A DNA stretch of 28,223 nt. Origin: JAGNHB01 sp964436005. GTDB taxonomy: Bacteria > Acidobacteriota > JAAYUB01. A program made the position numbers and the translations under genes. Position 1 is the first letter of the stretch. Every line of letters starts with the position of its first letter. This document shows, piece by piece, positions 7,985 through 15,266 of the stretch. The notes beneath the pieces were generated by a model. It was not told the DNA's origin, did not search any database, and saw only the letters and a program-made list of their open reading frames with translations. The stretch covers positions 1 through 28,223 of the forward strand of contig CAYTBK010000046.1 of NCBI GenBank assembly GCA_964436005.1. The letters are read 5' to 3'.

Positions 7985-8266
7985 TCACGGCGCGAACAGG
8001 GCGGCCAGGACCTCCAGTTGCCATTCCCCGCTGTCCCATTCCTCTGCCAAGAACGGTTCCGGCAGGAGAAGGCTGTCGTCCCCTTCCCCGGCCATGGCCT
8101 CGAAGGCTTCCTCCCAACCGTTCCGGGGATGGTGGACGGGGGAGATGATCAGCACACCGTCGCCCAGTTGCAGGTCCACGTCTTTCTCCAGGCCGATCTG
8201 CTGAAGGAAGGGTTTGGGGATGCGGATGCCCTGCGAATGACCGATGGGGATCAATCGTGTTCTCAT
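7985..8266 (-). CDS. AbrB/MazE/SpoVT-family DNA-binding protein (orphan antitoxin-like)
   Basis: A 93-residue protein whose first 50 residues form the swapped-hairpin AbrB fold: RLIPIGHSQGIRIPKPFLQQ followed by LQLGDGVLIISP. In MazE-type antitoxins this domain dimerises and binds DNA, and the acidic C-terminal tail (here EEAFEAMAGEGDDSLLLPEPFLAEEWDSG) blocks the toxin. The start has GGAGGG four bases upstream, and a TACAAT -10-like box sits at 8285-8290, just after the preceding gene's stop. No toxin-sized frame follows on the same strand: the next 287 bases lack a MazF or PIN match. It may be an orphan regulator or an antitoxin that lost its toxin. Confidence 0.85.
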   Translation of the reverse strand: MRTRLIPIGHSQGIRIPKPFLQQIGLEKDVDLQLGDGVLIISPVHHPRNGWEEAFEAMAGEGDDSLLLPEPFLAEEWDSGEWQLEVLAALFAP

Positions 8267-8304
8267 GTCGCCCTCCGTATCTACATTGTATGCACTTTAG
8301 CGGG

Positions 8305-9816
8305 TCACTCCGGGCCGGCGACGAACTGCTTGCCCAGTTCCACCAGGTCGGTGGCGTCCACCCCGCCGCCGTTGACGTCGCCGGAAACGGCCCCGCCCGG
8401 CAGGCGGTCCTCCGTGCCGGCCAGAAAGCGGGCCAGCAGCCGCTGGTCGGCGGGTGTGAAGCGGCCGTCCCGGTCCAGGTCCTTGGGGTAGCCCTGGTCC
8501 GTCCGGTCCGCCAGAACCAGCTGGAAATCGCCGTAAGCGGCCCCCCGGGCCTCCACCCGCAGGTACCAGGTGCCGGCCGGGAGGACCCGGTCCAGGAGAC
8601 GGTCGGCGAAGGCCAGTTCCGTCAGGTGGGCGTTGAGCAGGCGCAGGTCGGCGTTCGTGGCGCCCTGGTCGGTCACCGCGGCGCGCAGGGCGATGGGCAG
8701 GGCCAGGTCCAGCCGGTACAGGAAGAAAGGCGCCTCCGCCGAGGTGGCCCGGGCGTCGGCGAAGGGAACCAGGTCGACGCAGAACGGGTCGGCGGCCGTC
8801 CCGGCCCCGGCCAGGGCCGGCAGGGAGGGGTCCGTCGCCTCCGCCCCCAGCACCGCGGCCCGGTACACCTGGTCCAGGGCGGTGAGGGTGACCAGGTTGC
8901 GCCGGTTGTGCCCGCAGGCGAGCCCCGCCTCCGTCAGGTGCGCCGCCCGGTCGTAATCCAGGACCGTGGGGTGCAGGTTGTCGTCGCCCAGCCCGTGGCC
9001 GGGGAGGGGCATGAGGGCGCGGTGGCAGTTGACGAAGGGGATCAGCCGCGCCTGGGCCGCCGCCCGGACGAGGTGGCTGAAGAGGCGGGAGCGCTCGATC
9101 CCGGCATCGTCCGTGTACTTGGGGCAGGTGGCGCTCAGGACGGGGACGATCCCCTGCCCCAGGCAGCGGTCGACGATGGCCAGCTCGTTTTCCAGGGTCT
9201 CGTCCAGGACCTCGCCGTCTTCCCCGTATCCGCCCAGGTCGTTGGCGCCGAACATGATGAAGGCGACCGAGGGGTTCAGCGCGGCGATTTCGGCGTCCAG
9301 CGGGGAAGGGTCGCCCGCGAGGGCCCAGCCCGCCGTCTGCCCCACCTGGGCGGCCTGGCTGGCCCGGTCGAAGGACGTCAGGGGGTACGGGACCCCCTGC
9401 GCGTGGGCGTCGGGAATGTTGGACTCCCCGGGAACGACTTCGGCCCGGTAGTAATCGGCGGCCTCCCGCAGAAAGCCGAAGGCCGCCAGGTCGCGGGTCC
9501 AGTCCCAGCCGTAATGGACGGCCGGGTCGTGGTCCACGCACTTGAACTGGGAGAAGAAGGACCCGTTGACGGTGATGGAGTCTCCCGCCTTGAGGAAGCG
9601 CCGGGGATTGCGGCCGGCGTCCCGGCCTGCCGCCGCCACGTCCCGCAGGTGCGCGGCGACCTCGGCCGTGAGCGGCGAGTTGTCCGCCTCGGGGGGATAC
9701 CGGGTCTGGGCGGCCGCGGTCCCCGCCAGGAGCCACAGCGCCAGCAGCCCCAGGCCAAGCGGGCGGCCGGGCGAAACGAGAGATGGCAGATTGGTTTTCC
9801 GAAGGTCGTTTTCCAT
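8305..9816 (-). CDS. Secreted SGNH/GDSL-type hydrolase with C-terminal dockerin-like module
   Basis: A 503-residue protein. Residues 1-37 contain a signal peptide (LGLLALWLLAGTAAAQ). The SGNH hydrolase domain spans about 70-300: KAGDSIT with nucleophile S80, FGANDLGG (block III, G190/N192), and DDNLHPT giving D279 and H282. These enzymes hydrolyse esters, often on polysaccharides or lipids. Residues 345-440 are a beta-rich pre-peptidase-like region ending in LPAGTWYLRVEA. Residues 446-503 carry two calcium-loop half-repeats, DLDRDGRFTPADQ and GDVNGGGVDATD, typical of type I dockerins. The start at 9816 sits just before the signal peptide; an alternative ATG at 9879 has a better SD but adds 21 residues. 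The frame stays open far upstream, but that part is antisense to the MoxR operon. Confidence 0.87.
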   Translation of the reverse strand: MENDLRKTNLPSLVSPGRPLGLGLLALWLLAGTAAAQTRYPPEADNSPLTAEVAAHLRDVAAAGRDAGRNPRRFLKAGDSITVNGSFFSQFKCVDHDPAVHYGWDWTRDLAAFGFLREAADYYRAEVVPGESNIPDAHAQGVPYPLTSFDRASQAAQVGQTAGWALAGDPSPLDAEIAALNPSVAFIMFGANDLGGYGEDGEVLDETLENELAIVDRCLGQGIVPVLSATCPKYTDDAGIERSRLFSHLVRAAAQARLIPFVNCHRALMPLPGHGLGDDNLHPTVLDYDRAAHLTEAGLACGHNRRNLVTLTALDQVYRAAVLGAEATDPSLPALAGAGTAADPFCVDLVPFADARATSAEAPFFLYRLDLALPIALRAAVTDQGATNADLRLLNAHLTELAFADRLLDRVLPAGTWYLRVEARGAAYGDFQLVLADRTDQGYPKDLDRDGRFTPADQRLLARFLAGTEDRLPGGAVSGDVNGGGVDATDLVELGKQFVAGPE

Positions 9817-9865
9817 GGGCGAAAAGTAGCCGGAAACGGGGCGCAGGGCAAGGGATTTCCGATGG

Positions 9866-9871
9866 TATAAT
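9866..9871 (+). promoter_or_regulatory. Consensus -10 box upstream of the MoxR operon
   Basis: A perfect TATAAT lies 35 bases before the MoxR ATG at 9907, in the only AT-rich patch of the 90-base divergent region. No good -35 hexamer is found at 16-18 bases, so the promoter may need an activator or another sigma factor. The minus-strand hydrolase is transcribed away from the same region. Confidence 0.45.
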
Positions 9872-9906
9872 CCCCTCATGTTTCCCCCCGGCGAGGCGGT
9901 GTCTTC

Positions 9907-11490
9907 ATGGTCCTGAAAAACATCTTCCAGAAAGTCAGCGAGGCGCCCACCAACCCGGCCCCCGCCGCCGCGCCCCACGCCTTCGACGTGGCCGACCTGT
10001 ACCGCGGGCCGCTCGCCGACCCGGAGTCCCGGGCCGACGCCGCCGCCCCCCCGCTGGACGAGAAGCTCCGCCAGGCCTACTTCTGGATCGTCAACACCGC
10101 CGTCATCAGCCCCCACTACGACATCGAGTTCAACGCCGAGCCGCCGGCCTCGTTCACCGTGGGCGACGGCAAGAGCCGGCTCACCCTGCCCACGGCCCAG
10201 AGCTACTCCAGCTTCGTGCTGCTGCCCCTGCTCACCTTCGCCGCCCGCCGCAAGTGCCTGCTCATCGGCGGGCCCGGCCGCGGCAAGACCGCCAGCGCCG
10301 TGCTCATGGGCGTGCTGGCCGGCTACCCCGTGCGGGACGTCCGCCGGGCCATGCAGCACGGCCACCCCCAGATGACCATCGCCGACCTGCTGGGCAACCC
10401 CCTGCCCGCCGACCTGGTGAAGGCCGAGCGGATGGAGGACATCCGGGTGTCCTGGCGCAGCTGGCTGGGCATGCGCGTCAAGATCGTGGACGAGTACAAC
10501 CGCATCCCCACCCGCACCCAGAGCGCCCTGCTCACGGTGATGGGCGACAACTACGCCGAAATCCTCAACCACGTCTACGAGTGCCCCGAGTCGGCCTGGT
10601 TCCTCACCGCCAACGACGAGCAGGGGGGCGGGACCTACCAGGTCATCGAGGCGCTGCGCGACCGCATCGACGTCATCGTCCAGGCGCTGGCCTTCAACCC
10701 CCGCCACCTGGAAGAGCTGCTGACGCGCATCGAGGAGAACGTCCACCCCGAGGATGCGGTGCCCCCGGGCATCGTCTTCACCCTCCCCGAGCAGGACCGC
10801 CTGGCGGCGGAAGTCCGGCGGGTGGAGATCCCCCCGGAAGTGCGGCGGCGGCTGGAGTTCTTCTCCAGCCAGTTCGAGTTCAGCGAGCCGGCGGCCGAAC
10901 AGCTGGAGTACCAGACCAAGGACACGGTGCGGCTGGCGGGCTCGGACTGGAATGCCGTCACCGCCCAGGAGACGGGGCGCGACCGGCTCAAGGACCTGGG
11001 CTGCCAGACGAAGAACGGGCTCTCCGTGCGCGTGCTCATGACGCTGCTCGTCTACGCCAAGGCGCTGGCCTACTTCCGCGGCCGGAAGGCGGTGGAGCTC
11101 GAGGACGTCCGCCAGATGCTGCCCTTCATCCTGCGCGACAAACTGGTCCCCGACCTGGAGGCGCCCTTCTTCGACGTCCCGGCCCACGCCCGCTACCGCC
11201 ACGACCGCATCGGCTGGCTGCGGAAGCTCTTCGACCTCAGCTGCACCGAGTTCGACCAGCTCGGCCTGGACCGCGACGACCCCGTGGGGGCGATGCTGGC
11301 CCAGTTCGCGGAGGGGCTGGAGGGGCTGTCGGAAGCCGAGGTGAACGCCCGGCGGGTGAAGATCGAGCGCCTCATCGGCGAGTGGGCCCGCGGGCGCAAG
11401 CTCTACGGCACCCTCTACGACGACCTGCTGGCCCTCAAGTCCCTGCACCAGCGCTATACCAACTACCTGCGCTGGCTGAAGGCGCGCTGA
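9907..11490 (+). CDS. MoxR-type AAA+ ATPase
   Basis: A 527-residue AAA+ protein. Walker A is GGPGRGKT (121-128), Walker B VKIVDEYN (191-198, D195/E196), sensor 1 lies at FLTANDE (N236), and an arginine-finger candidate is in ALRDRID (R251/R253). The region GNPLPADLVKAERM (163-176) corresponds to the MoxR helix-2 insert. Residues 310-410 form the lid, and the C-terminal 110 residues are a helical extension beyond the usual MoxR length of about 330. MoxR ATPases act as chaperones with vWA partners, which here is encoded two genes downstream. The next gene starts 3 bases after the stop, so the three genes form an operon. All ATPase residues are present. Confidence 0.93.
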   Translation: MVLKNIFQKVSEAPTNPAPAAAPHAFDVADLYRGPLADPESRADAAAPPLDEKLRQAYFWIVNTAVISPHYDIEFNAEPPASFTVGDGKSRLTLPTAQSYSSFVLLPLLTFAARRKCLLIGGPGRGKTASAVLMGVLAGYPVRDVRRAMQHGHPQMTIADLLGNPLPADLVKAERMEDIRVSWRSWLGMRVKIVDEYNRIPTRTQSALLTVMGDNYAEILNHVYECPESAWFLTANDEQGGGTYQVIEALRDRIDVIVQALAFNPRHLEELLTRIEENVHPEDAVPPGIVFTLPEQDRLAAEVRRVEIPPEVRRRLEFFSSQFEFSEPAAEQLEYQTKDTVRLAGSDWNAVTAQETGRDRLKDLGCQTKNGLSVRVLMTLLVYAKALAYFRGRKAVELEDVRQMLPFILRDKLVPDLEAPFFDVPAHARYRHDRIGWLRKLFDLSCTEFDQLGLDRDDPVGAMLAQFAEGLEGLSEAEVNARRVKIERLIGEWARGRKLYGTLYDDLLALKSLHQRYTNYLRWLKAR

Positions 11491-11493
11491 GCC

Positions 11494-12516
11494 ATGGTCG
11501 GGCCCGCCCTCGCCAACGCCCTGGCCGCGGACCGCGCGGGGTTCAACGCCCGCTTCGCCCTGGCCCGCCGCCGCCTCCCGGGCCTGGACGGGAGGGCCCT
11601 CCTCGCTTTCCTCGCCGCCGTCGTCGACCCCGTGGCCGAGGCCGTGGCCCGCGTCCGCCCCGAGCGGGTGGGGCACTTTGTCCAGGCCGCCTTCGACGCG
11701 GCCCTGGAACTGGTGGGCCAGCGGCTGGCCGGCCCCGGAGCGCGGGAACGGGTCCAGGAGGAAGGCTGGCTCCGGATCCTGCCGGCGGCCGCCCCCCTGC
11801 TGGCGGAACACCCCGGAAGCCTCGTCAGCGCCGTGGGCAACGCCCTGCACCGGCTCTCCGCCACGCCCGGCGCCCGGCCCGGGGACTGGTCGGCCGCCAT
11901 GGCCTCCGCCGCGCCCCTCTGCCCCGACCTCGCCACCCTGCTGCGCTTCGGCCAGGTGGCTTCCTGGCGGGCGGGCCTGGCCCACTACCGCGCATCGGCC
12001 CTGGCCGGGGCCGGGGCGCTGCCCGAATCCCTGGCCCTGGCGGCGCTGGGCGCCGGGCCGGGCTGGGACTGGCCGCGGCTGCGGCAGCGGCTGGCCGCGG
12101 ACCCCTGGTTCGACCCGGCGGCGCGCGCGCCGGATTCCGCCGACGCCCGCGGCCCCCTGCGCCTGGCGGCCCGCATCGGCGCCTTCCGGGGTTTCGGCGG
12201 GCTGTTCGCCGAACCGCCCGGCGTGGCCGTCGTCGCCGGCGACCTCATCGTTTCCAGCGGAGCGGACCGGTGGGTCCTGTACGCCGACGCCTTCGGCGCC
12301 GCCCTGCACCGGACCCGCGCCGACGGCGGCACCCCGGCTCCCGGCCGCGGGCGGCTGTCGCAGGAACTGGTGGCGGACGGTTGTTCCGTCCTGCGCGGAA
12401 AAGAGCGCCTGGACCTGCCCGAACTCGGCCGTTTCGCGGGCATTGCCGTCACCCCCCACACCCTGGCCCTGACCTCGCCGCTGTCCCACGCGGTGTTCCT
12501 GGTGTCGCTCACGTGA
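11494..12516 (+). CDS. Unrecognised MoxR-vWA partner protein, 340 residues
   Basis: I do not recognise the family. It is cytosolic by appearance (no signal peptide or membrane segment). About 200 alanine/leucine-rich helical residues are followed by a more beta-like C-terminal part, FGGLFAEPPGVAVVAGDLIV and DRWVLYADAFGAALHRT, ending in alternating hydrophobic strands. It lies between the MoxR ATPase (3-base gap) and the zincin-vWA gene (4-base overlap, GTGA), so it is translationally coupled to both and presumably part of the same complex. Position makes it the candidate third component of a ternary MoxR-vWA system. A beta-propeller-like relation to the 'bpX' components is possible but unproven. 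Coding is certain from codon use and packing. Confidence 0.8.
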   Translation: MVGPALANALAADRAGFNARFALARRRLPGLDGRALLAFLAAVVDPVAEAVARVRPERVGHFVQAAFDAALELVGQRLAGPGARERVQEEGWLRILPAAAPLLAEHPGSLVSAVGNALHRLSATPGARPGDWSAAMASAAPLCPDLATLLRFGQVASWRAGLAHYRASALAGAGALPESLALAALGAGPGWDWPRLRQRLAADPWFDPAARAPDSADARGPLRLAARIGAFRGFGGLFAEPPGVAVVAGDLIVSSGADRWVLYADAFGAALHRTRADGGTPAPGRGRLSQELVADGCSVLRGKERLDLPELGRFAGIAVTPHTLALTSPLSHAVFLVSLT

Positions 12517-14339
12517 GCGCCGAGGGCGCGAGACTGCCGCTCGACGCGCCCCGGCCGCTGGCGGAACGCTGGCGGGCCGCCTGGCCGGAGGCCCTGGAGG
12601 TGTGGAGCAAGTTCACGCGGCTGCGCCCCCCAATACTTTGCTTAACTGAGTACAAGGCAAGGCAGGAGGGGCTGGCCGACAGCTTCGCCATGATCCGCCT
12701 GGCGGACCAGACCATCGTGGTGAGCCTGCCCGGGGTGCTGTTAGCCGGTCTGTCGGACTACCCCTGGGAAATCCTCGCCCACGAGATCGGCCACCACATC
12801 CTGGCGCCGGCCACCCTCACCGACCACGCCCGCCTCATCGCCCGGGTTCGCTGGGCCCTGCCCACGGTGGAGCAGTTCACCCCGCTGACCGCCAACCTCT
12901 ACACTGACCTCCTGGTGAACGACCGCCTGCAGCGCGACGCCAGCCTCCGCCTGGCCGAGGTCTACCGGTTGCTGCGCCCTGGCGCCGGCGAAAACCGGGG
13001 CCGGGTCTGGGCGGTGTACCTGCGGATATACGAGCTGCTGTGGAGCCTGCCCAAGGGCTCCCTGGGCGGCGGGCCCACCGACGACCACATGGACGGCGAC
13101 GCGTGGCTGGGCATGCGGCTGCTGAGAAGCTACGCCCGGGAGTGGCTGGAAGGCGCCGGCCGCTTCGCGGCGCTGCTGCTGCCCTACCTGCTCGAGGATG
13201 CGGAATCAGGCCGGTTCCCCACGGAATGGCACGACACCCGCGACGCCGGGGACGGAGGAGAGCCTGCCGGCCTGGTGGAAGAGGACCCGGGCGAGCGCGA
13301 CGGGGCCGTCCACCCGGCGGCGGACCCTTCCCTGAACGGGGAGGAAGCCGATGAAAAAAAGGAGTGCGCCAAGCGGTCGGATCAGCCTCGGGTAGCCGCC
13401 CCGGCTCCCCGGGCCAGCGGCGGCCAGTGCCGCGAGCCCTTCCAGTACGGGGAGATCCTGCGCGCCGCCGGCCTCCGGCTGAACGACCACGAGATGGCCG
13501 TCCGCTACTACCGCGAACGGGCCGGCCGCCATCTCATCCCCTTCCCCAGCCGGCCGTCGCCCCGCGGCGCCGACCCGCTCCCCGAGGGTCTCGAGCCCTG
13601 GGACATCGGCCAGCCGCTGGACGGGGTGGACTGGCTCCAGAGCGTCCTGGTCAGCCCCGTCGTCATCCCGGGGCAGACCACGGTCCAGCGGGTGTGGGGC
13701 ACGACGGAGGGGGAACGGCCCCAACGGGAGCCCCTGGACCTGGACCTCTACGTGGACAGCTCCGGCTCCATCCCCAACCCCCAGGTCCTGACCTCCTACC
13801 TCGCCCTGGCCGGCGCCGTCGTCTGCCTGTCGGCCCTGCGCGCCGGCGCCCGCGTGCAGGCCACGCTGTGGAGCGGCACGCGGCAGTTCACCACCACCAG
13901 GGGCTTCGTCCGCGACGAGCAGGCCGTGCTGGGCGTACTCACCGGCTATTTCGGGGGCGCCACCGCCTTTCCCGTCCACGTGCTGCGCGACACCTACGCC
14001 GGGCGGAAGCCCGACAGCCGGCCCGTGCACATCATGGTGATCTCCGACGACGGCGTGACCACCATGTTCGACCGGGACGAAAAGGGCCGCAGCGGCTGGG
14101 AGATCTCCGCCGAGTCGCTCCGGAAGGCCCGGGGGGGAGGGACCTTCGTCCTCAACCTGCCGCAGGGGTGGGAGACGGCGGGCGACGACGGCAGCGATTT
14201 CGGCAAGCTCCGCCGCGCCCGGGAGGAGCAGGGCTGGGCCGTCTTCCGGGTGGCCTCCTGGGAGGAACTCGAGGCCTTCGCCCGCCAGTTCAGCCGCACG
14301 CACTGGGGGGAGGACAAGCCGGCGCCGGCGAAGCGCTGA
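12513..14339 (+). CDS. Zincin-like metallopeptidase-vWA domain protein, partner of MoxR
   Basis: A 608-residue protein starting at GTG 12513, which overlaps the preceding stop as GTGA; the frame is open far upstream, but that is antisense sequence. Residues 1-240 hold a zincin-like domain with HEIGHH (H90, E91, H94) and a possible third ligand in LVNDRLQRD (D137), as in the putative metallopeptidase domain found with vWA-like proteins. Residues 241-310 are an acidic, low-complexity linker. Residues 405-600 are a vWA domain with an intact metal-ion site: DSSGS (D415, S417, S419), T484 in GGATAF and SDDG (D511/D512). MoxR-vWA pairs work as ATP-driven assembly or thresholding machines; proteolysis by the first domain is an inference. 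The linker contains a slippery A7 run. Codons at about 12636-12665 are unusually AT-rich. Confidence 0.9.
   Translation: MSAEGARLPLDAPRPLAERWRAAWPEALEVWSKFTRLRPPILCLTEYKARQEGLADSFAMIRLADQTIVVSLPGVLLAGLSDYPWEILAHEIGHHILAPATLTDHARLIARVRWALPTVEQFTPLTANLYTDLLVNDRLQRDASLRLAEVYRLLRPGAGENRGRVWAVYLRIYELLWSLPKGSLGGGPTDDHMDGDAWLGMRLLRSYAREWLEGAGRFAALLLPYLLEDAESGRFPTEWHDTRDAGDGGEPAGLVEEDPGERDGAVHPAADPSLNGEEADEKKECAKRSDQPRVAAPAPRASGGQCREPFQYGEILRAAGLRLNDHEMAVRYYRERAGRHLIPFPSRPSPRGADPLPEGLEPWDIGQPLDGVDWLQSVLVSPVVIPGQTTVQRVWGTTEGERPQREPLDLDLYVDSSGSIPNPQVLTSYLALAGAVVCLSALRAGARVQATLWSGTRQFTTTRGFVRDEQAVLGVLTGYFGGATAFPVHVLRDTYAGRKPDSRPVHIMVISDDGVTTMFDRDEKGRSGWEISAESLRKARGGGTFVLNLPQGWETAGDDGSDFGKLRRAREEQGWAVFRVASWEELEAFARQFSRTHWGEDKPAPAKR
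13338..13361 (+). promoter_or_regulatory. Slippery A AAA AAG heptamer with upstream SD in the domain linker
   Basis: In the reading frame the sequence is GAA AAA AAG, giving the heptamer A AAA AAG at 13355-13361. GGGGAGG lies at 13338-13344, ten bases before it, a spacing like that of the dnaX frameshift site. An ATG at 13351, six bases after the SD, is out of frame, but one -1 slip on the A-run would put it into the vWA frame. Confidence 0.4.
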
Positions 14340-14681
14340 AGCGGAAATGCCTTCAATATTGCGATATGACGCCAGGACCGCCGCCCACGGGGAAGAGCCG
14401 TCCGGCCGAGTTCCTTCGCCGCTGCGGCCAGGAATCGCCATCCTGTTCATCCTGTGCATCAATGTTTCCGGAAGTCGAAACATGGATGGGCGGGATGGGG
14501 AGCGTGGACCCGCCCGGCCGGTGGCGACCCGACTGGAAGACCTGGAAAACAGGGACCAGGACAGTCTGGAAAAATTGTTCCGAACAATAGATTAGGTAAT
14601 GCTCGGTATGAACGCGCCCGTACCCTCCGTGTTCTCCGTGATAAAATGATCCCCGTCACCCCACCCGGAGAGGAAACCGGC
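14340..14681. other. Gap between the MoxR operon and the NAD-salvage operon
   Basis: The gap has lower GC than the genes. It includes an AT-rich 15-base palindrome (14574-14588) and a TAAAAT box (14642-14647) shortly before the next start. Short stretches such as CATCCTGTTCATCCTGT (14440-14456) and CCGTGTTCTCCGTG resemble common intergenic relics in other genomes (from memory). A frame of 82 codons (14347-14595) lacks an SD and is not called. Confidence 0.55.
14574..14588. promoter_or_regulatory. AT-rich palindrome, candidate operator
   Basis: ATTGTTC-C-GAACAAT is a perfect 7+1+7 palindrome in an otherwise GC-rich genome, about 95 bases upstream of the four-gene operon starting at 14682. Its size and symmetry suit a dimeric repressor site; no regulator is identified. 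Confidence 0.4.
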
Positions 14682-15266
14682 ATGGAACGAGAAGGCCCAC
14701 CCCTGGAAACGCTGACCCGGCGCCTGGCGGAACTGCCCCCCGACTTCCTGGGCGAACCCCGCATCGGGGCGGCGGGCACGGTCCACGTGGCCGCCGTGGT
14801 GCAGGACCTCCTCACCGACCTGTCCCGGCCCGCCGCCCCCGCCCGGCTGAAGGCCTTCGAGGGCGACGACCCCCAACGGGACCGGGGCCGCCTGTCCGTG
14901 GCCCTGGCCCTGTGCTGGCTGCTGGCCGACGGCTGGTTCCGCGACGCCCGGCCGGCCCCGGACGACGTGCTCCGGCTGCTGGAAGGGCTGCCCGCCGAGC
15001 TGGGCGGCCGGTTCCCGGTGGGGCAGTTGGTCAAGGACCCCGAGCGCCGGGAGGAGATCGCCCGGCTGGCCCTGGCCCGGCTCGGCTTCCGCCCCGCCGG
15101 GGAAACCCGGGCGCAGGCCGAGGACCGGCTGTCCAGCATCTCGTCGGCGGAACGGGAGCGGGTGCTGGCCGCCTCGCGGGCGGCCGAGGAACGGGCCCGG
15201 GAGATCCGTCAGGCCCTGCTGCGGAAGGCCGCCGAGCAATCCGCCGACAAGTGGTCGCGCGAATGA
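14682..15266 (+). CDS. Unrecognised helical protein, 194 residues, first gene of the ligase-pnuC-nadR operon
   Basis: Not a family I recognise. It is mainly helical: a first part with LPPDFLGEPRIG and VAAVVQDLLTDL, a hydrophobic core helix (VALALCWLLADGWF, about 73-86), and a highly charged C-terminal helix (SSAERERVLAASRAAEERAR) that could be a coiled coil. No signal peptide is seen; the core helix is too short and isolated to call membrane-spanning. The ATG at 14682 has GGAGAGG eight bases upstream and is preferred over the in-frame ATG at 14646. Its stop overlaps the next start as ATGA, so it is translationally coupled to the adenylate-forming enzyme. Its position just after the MoxR-vWA genes leaves open that it belongs to that system. 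Confidence 0.75.
   Translation: MEREGPPLETLTRRLAELPPDFLGEPRIGAAGTVHVAAVVQDLLTDLSRPAAPARLKAFEGDDPQRDRGRLSVALALCWLLADGWFRDARPAPDDVLRLLEGLPAELGGRFPVGQLVKDPERREEIARLALARLGFRPAGETRAQAEDRLSSISSAERERVLAASRAAEERAREIRQALLRKAAEQSADKWSRE

Noticed and set aside
9817..12489. Open minus-strand frame extending the SGNH hydrolase by about 890 codons
   Set aside because: It is antisense to the MoxR and 340-residue genes, is rich in G, A, V, E and Q without domains, and the signal peptide begins only at 9816-9720.
9783..12512. Open plus-strand frame upstream of the zincin-vWA protein
   Set aside because: Proline/arginine-rich shadow of the MoxR frame; the GTG at 12513 overlapping the previous stop is the sensible start.
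14347..14595. 82-codon plus-strand frame between the two central operons
   Set aside because: No SD; the first part is relic-like intergenic sequence. Its end (ATRLEDLENRDQDSLEKLF) looks helical but cannot be supported alone.
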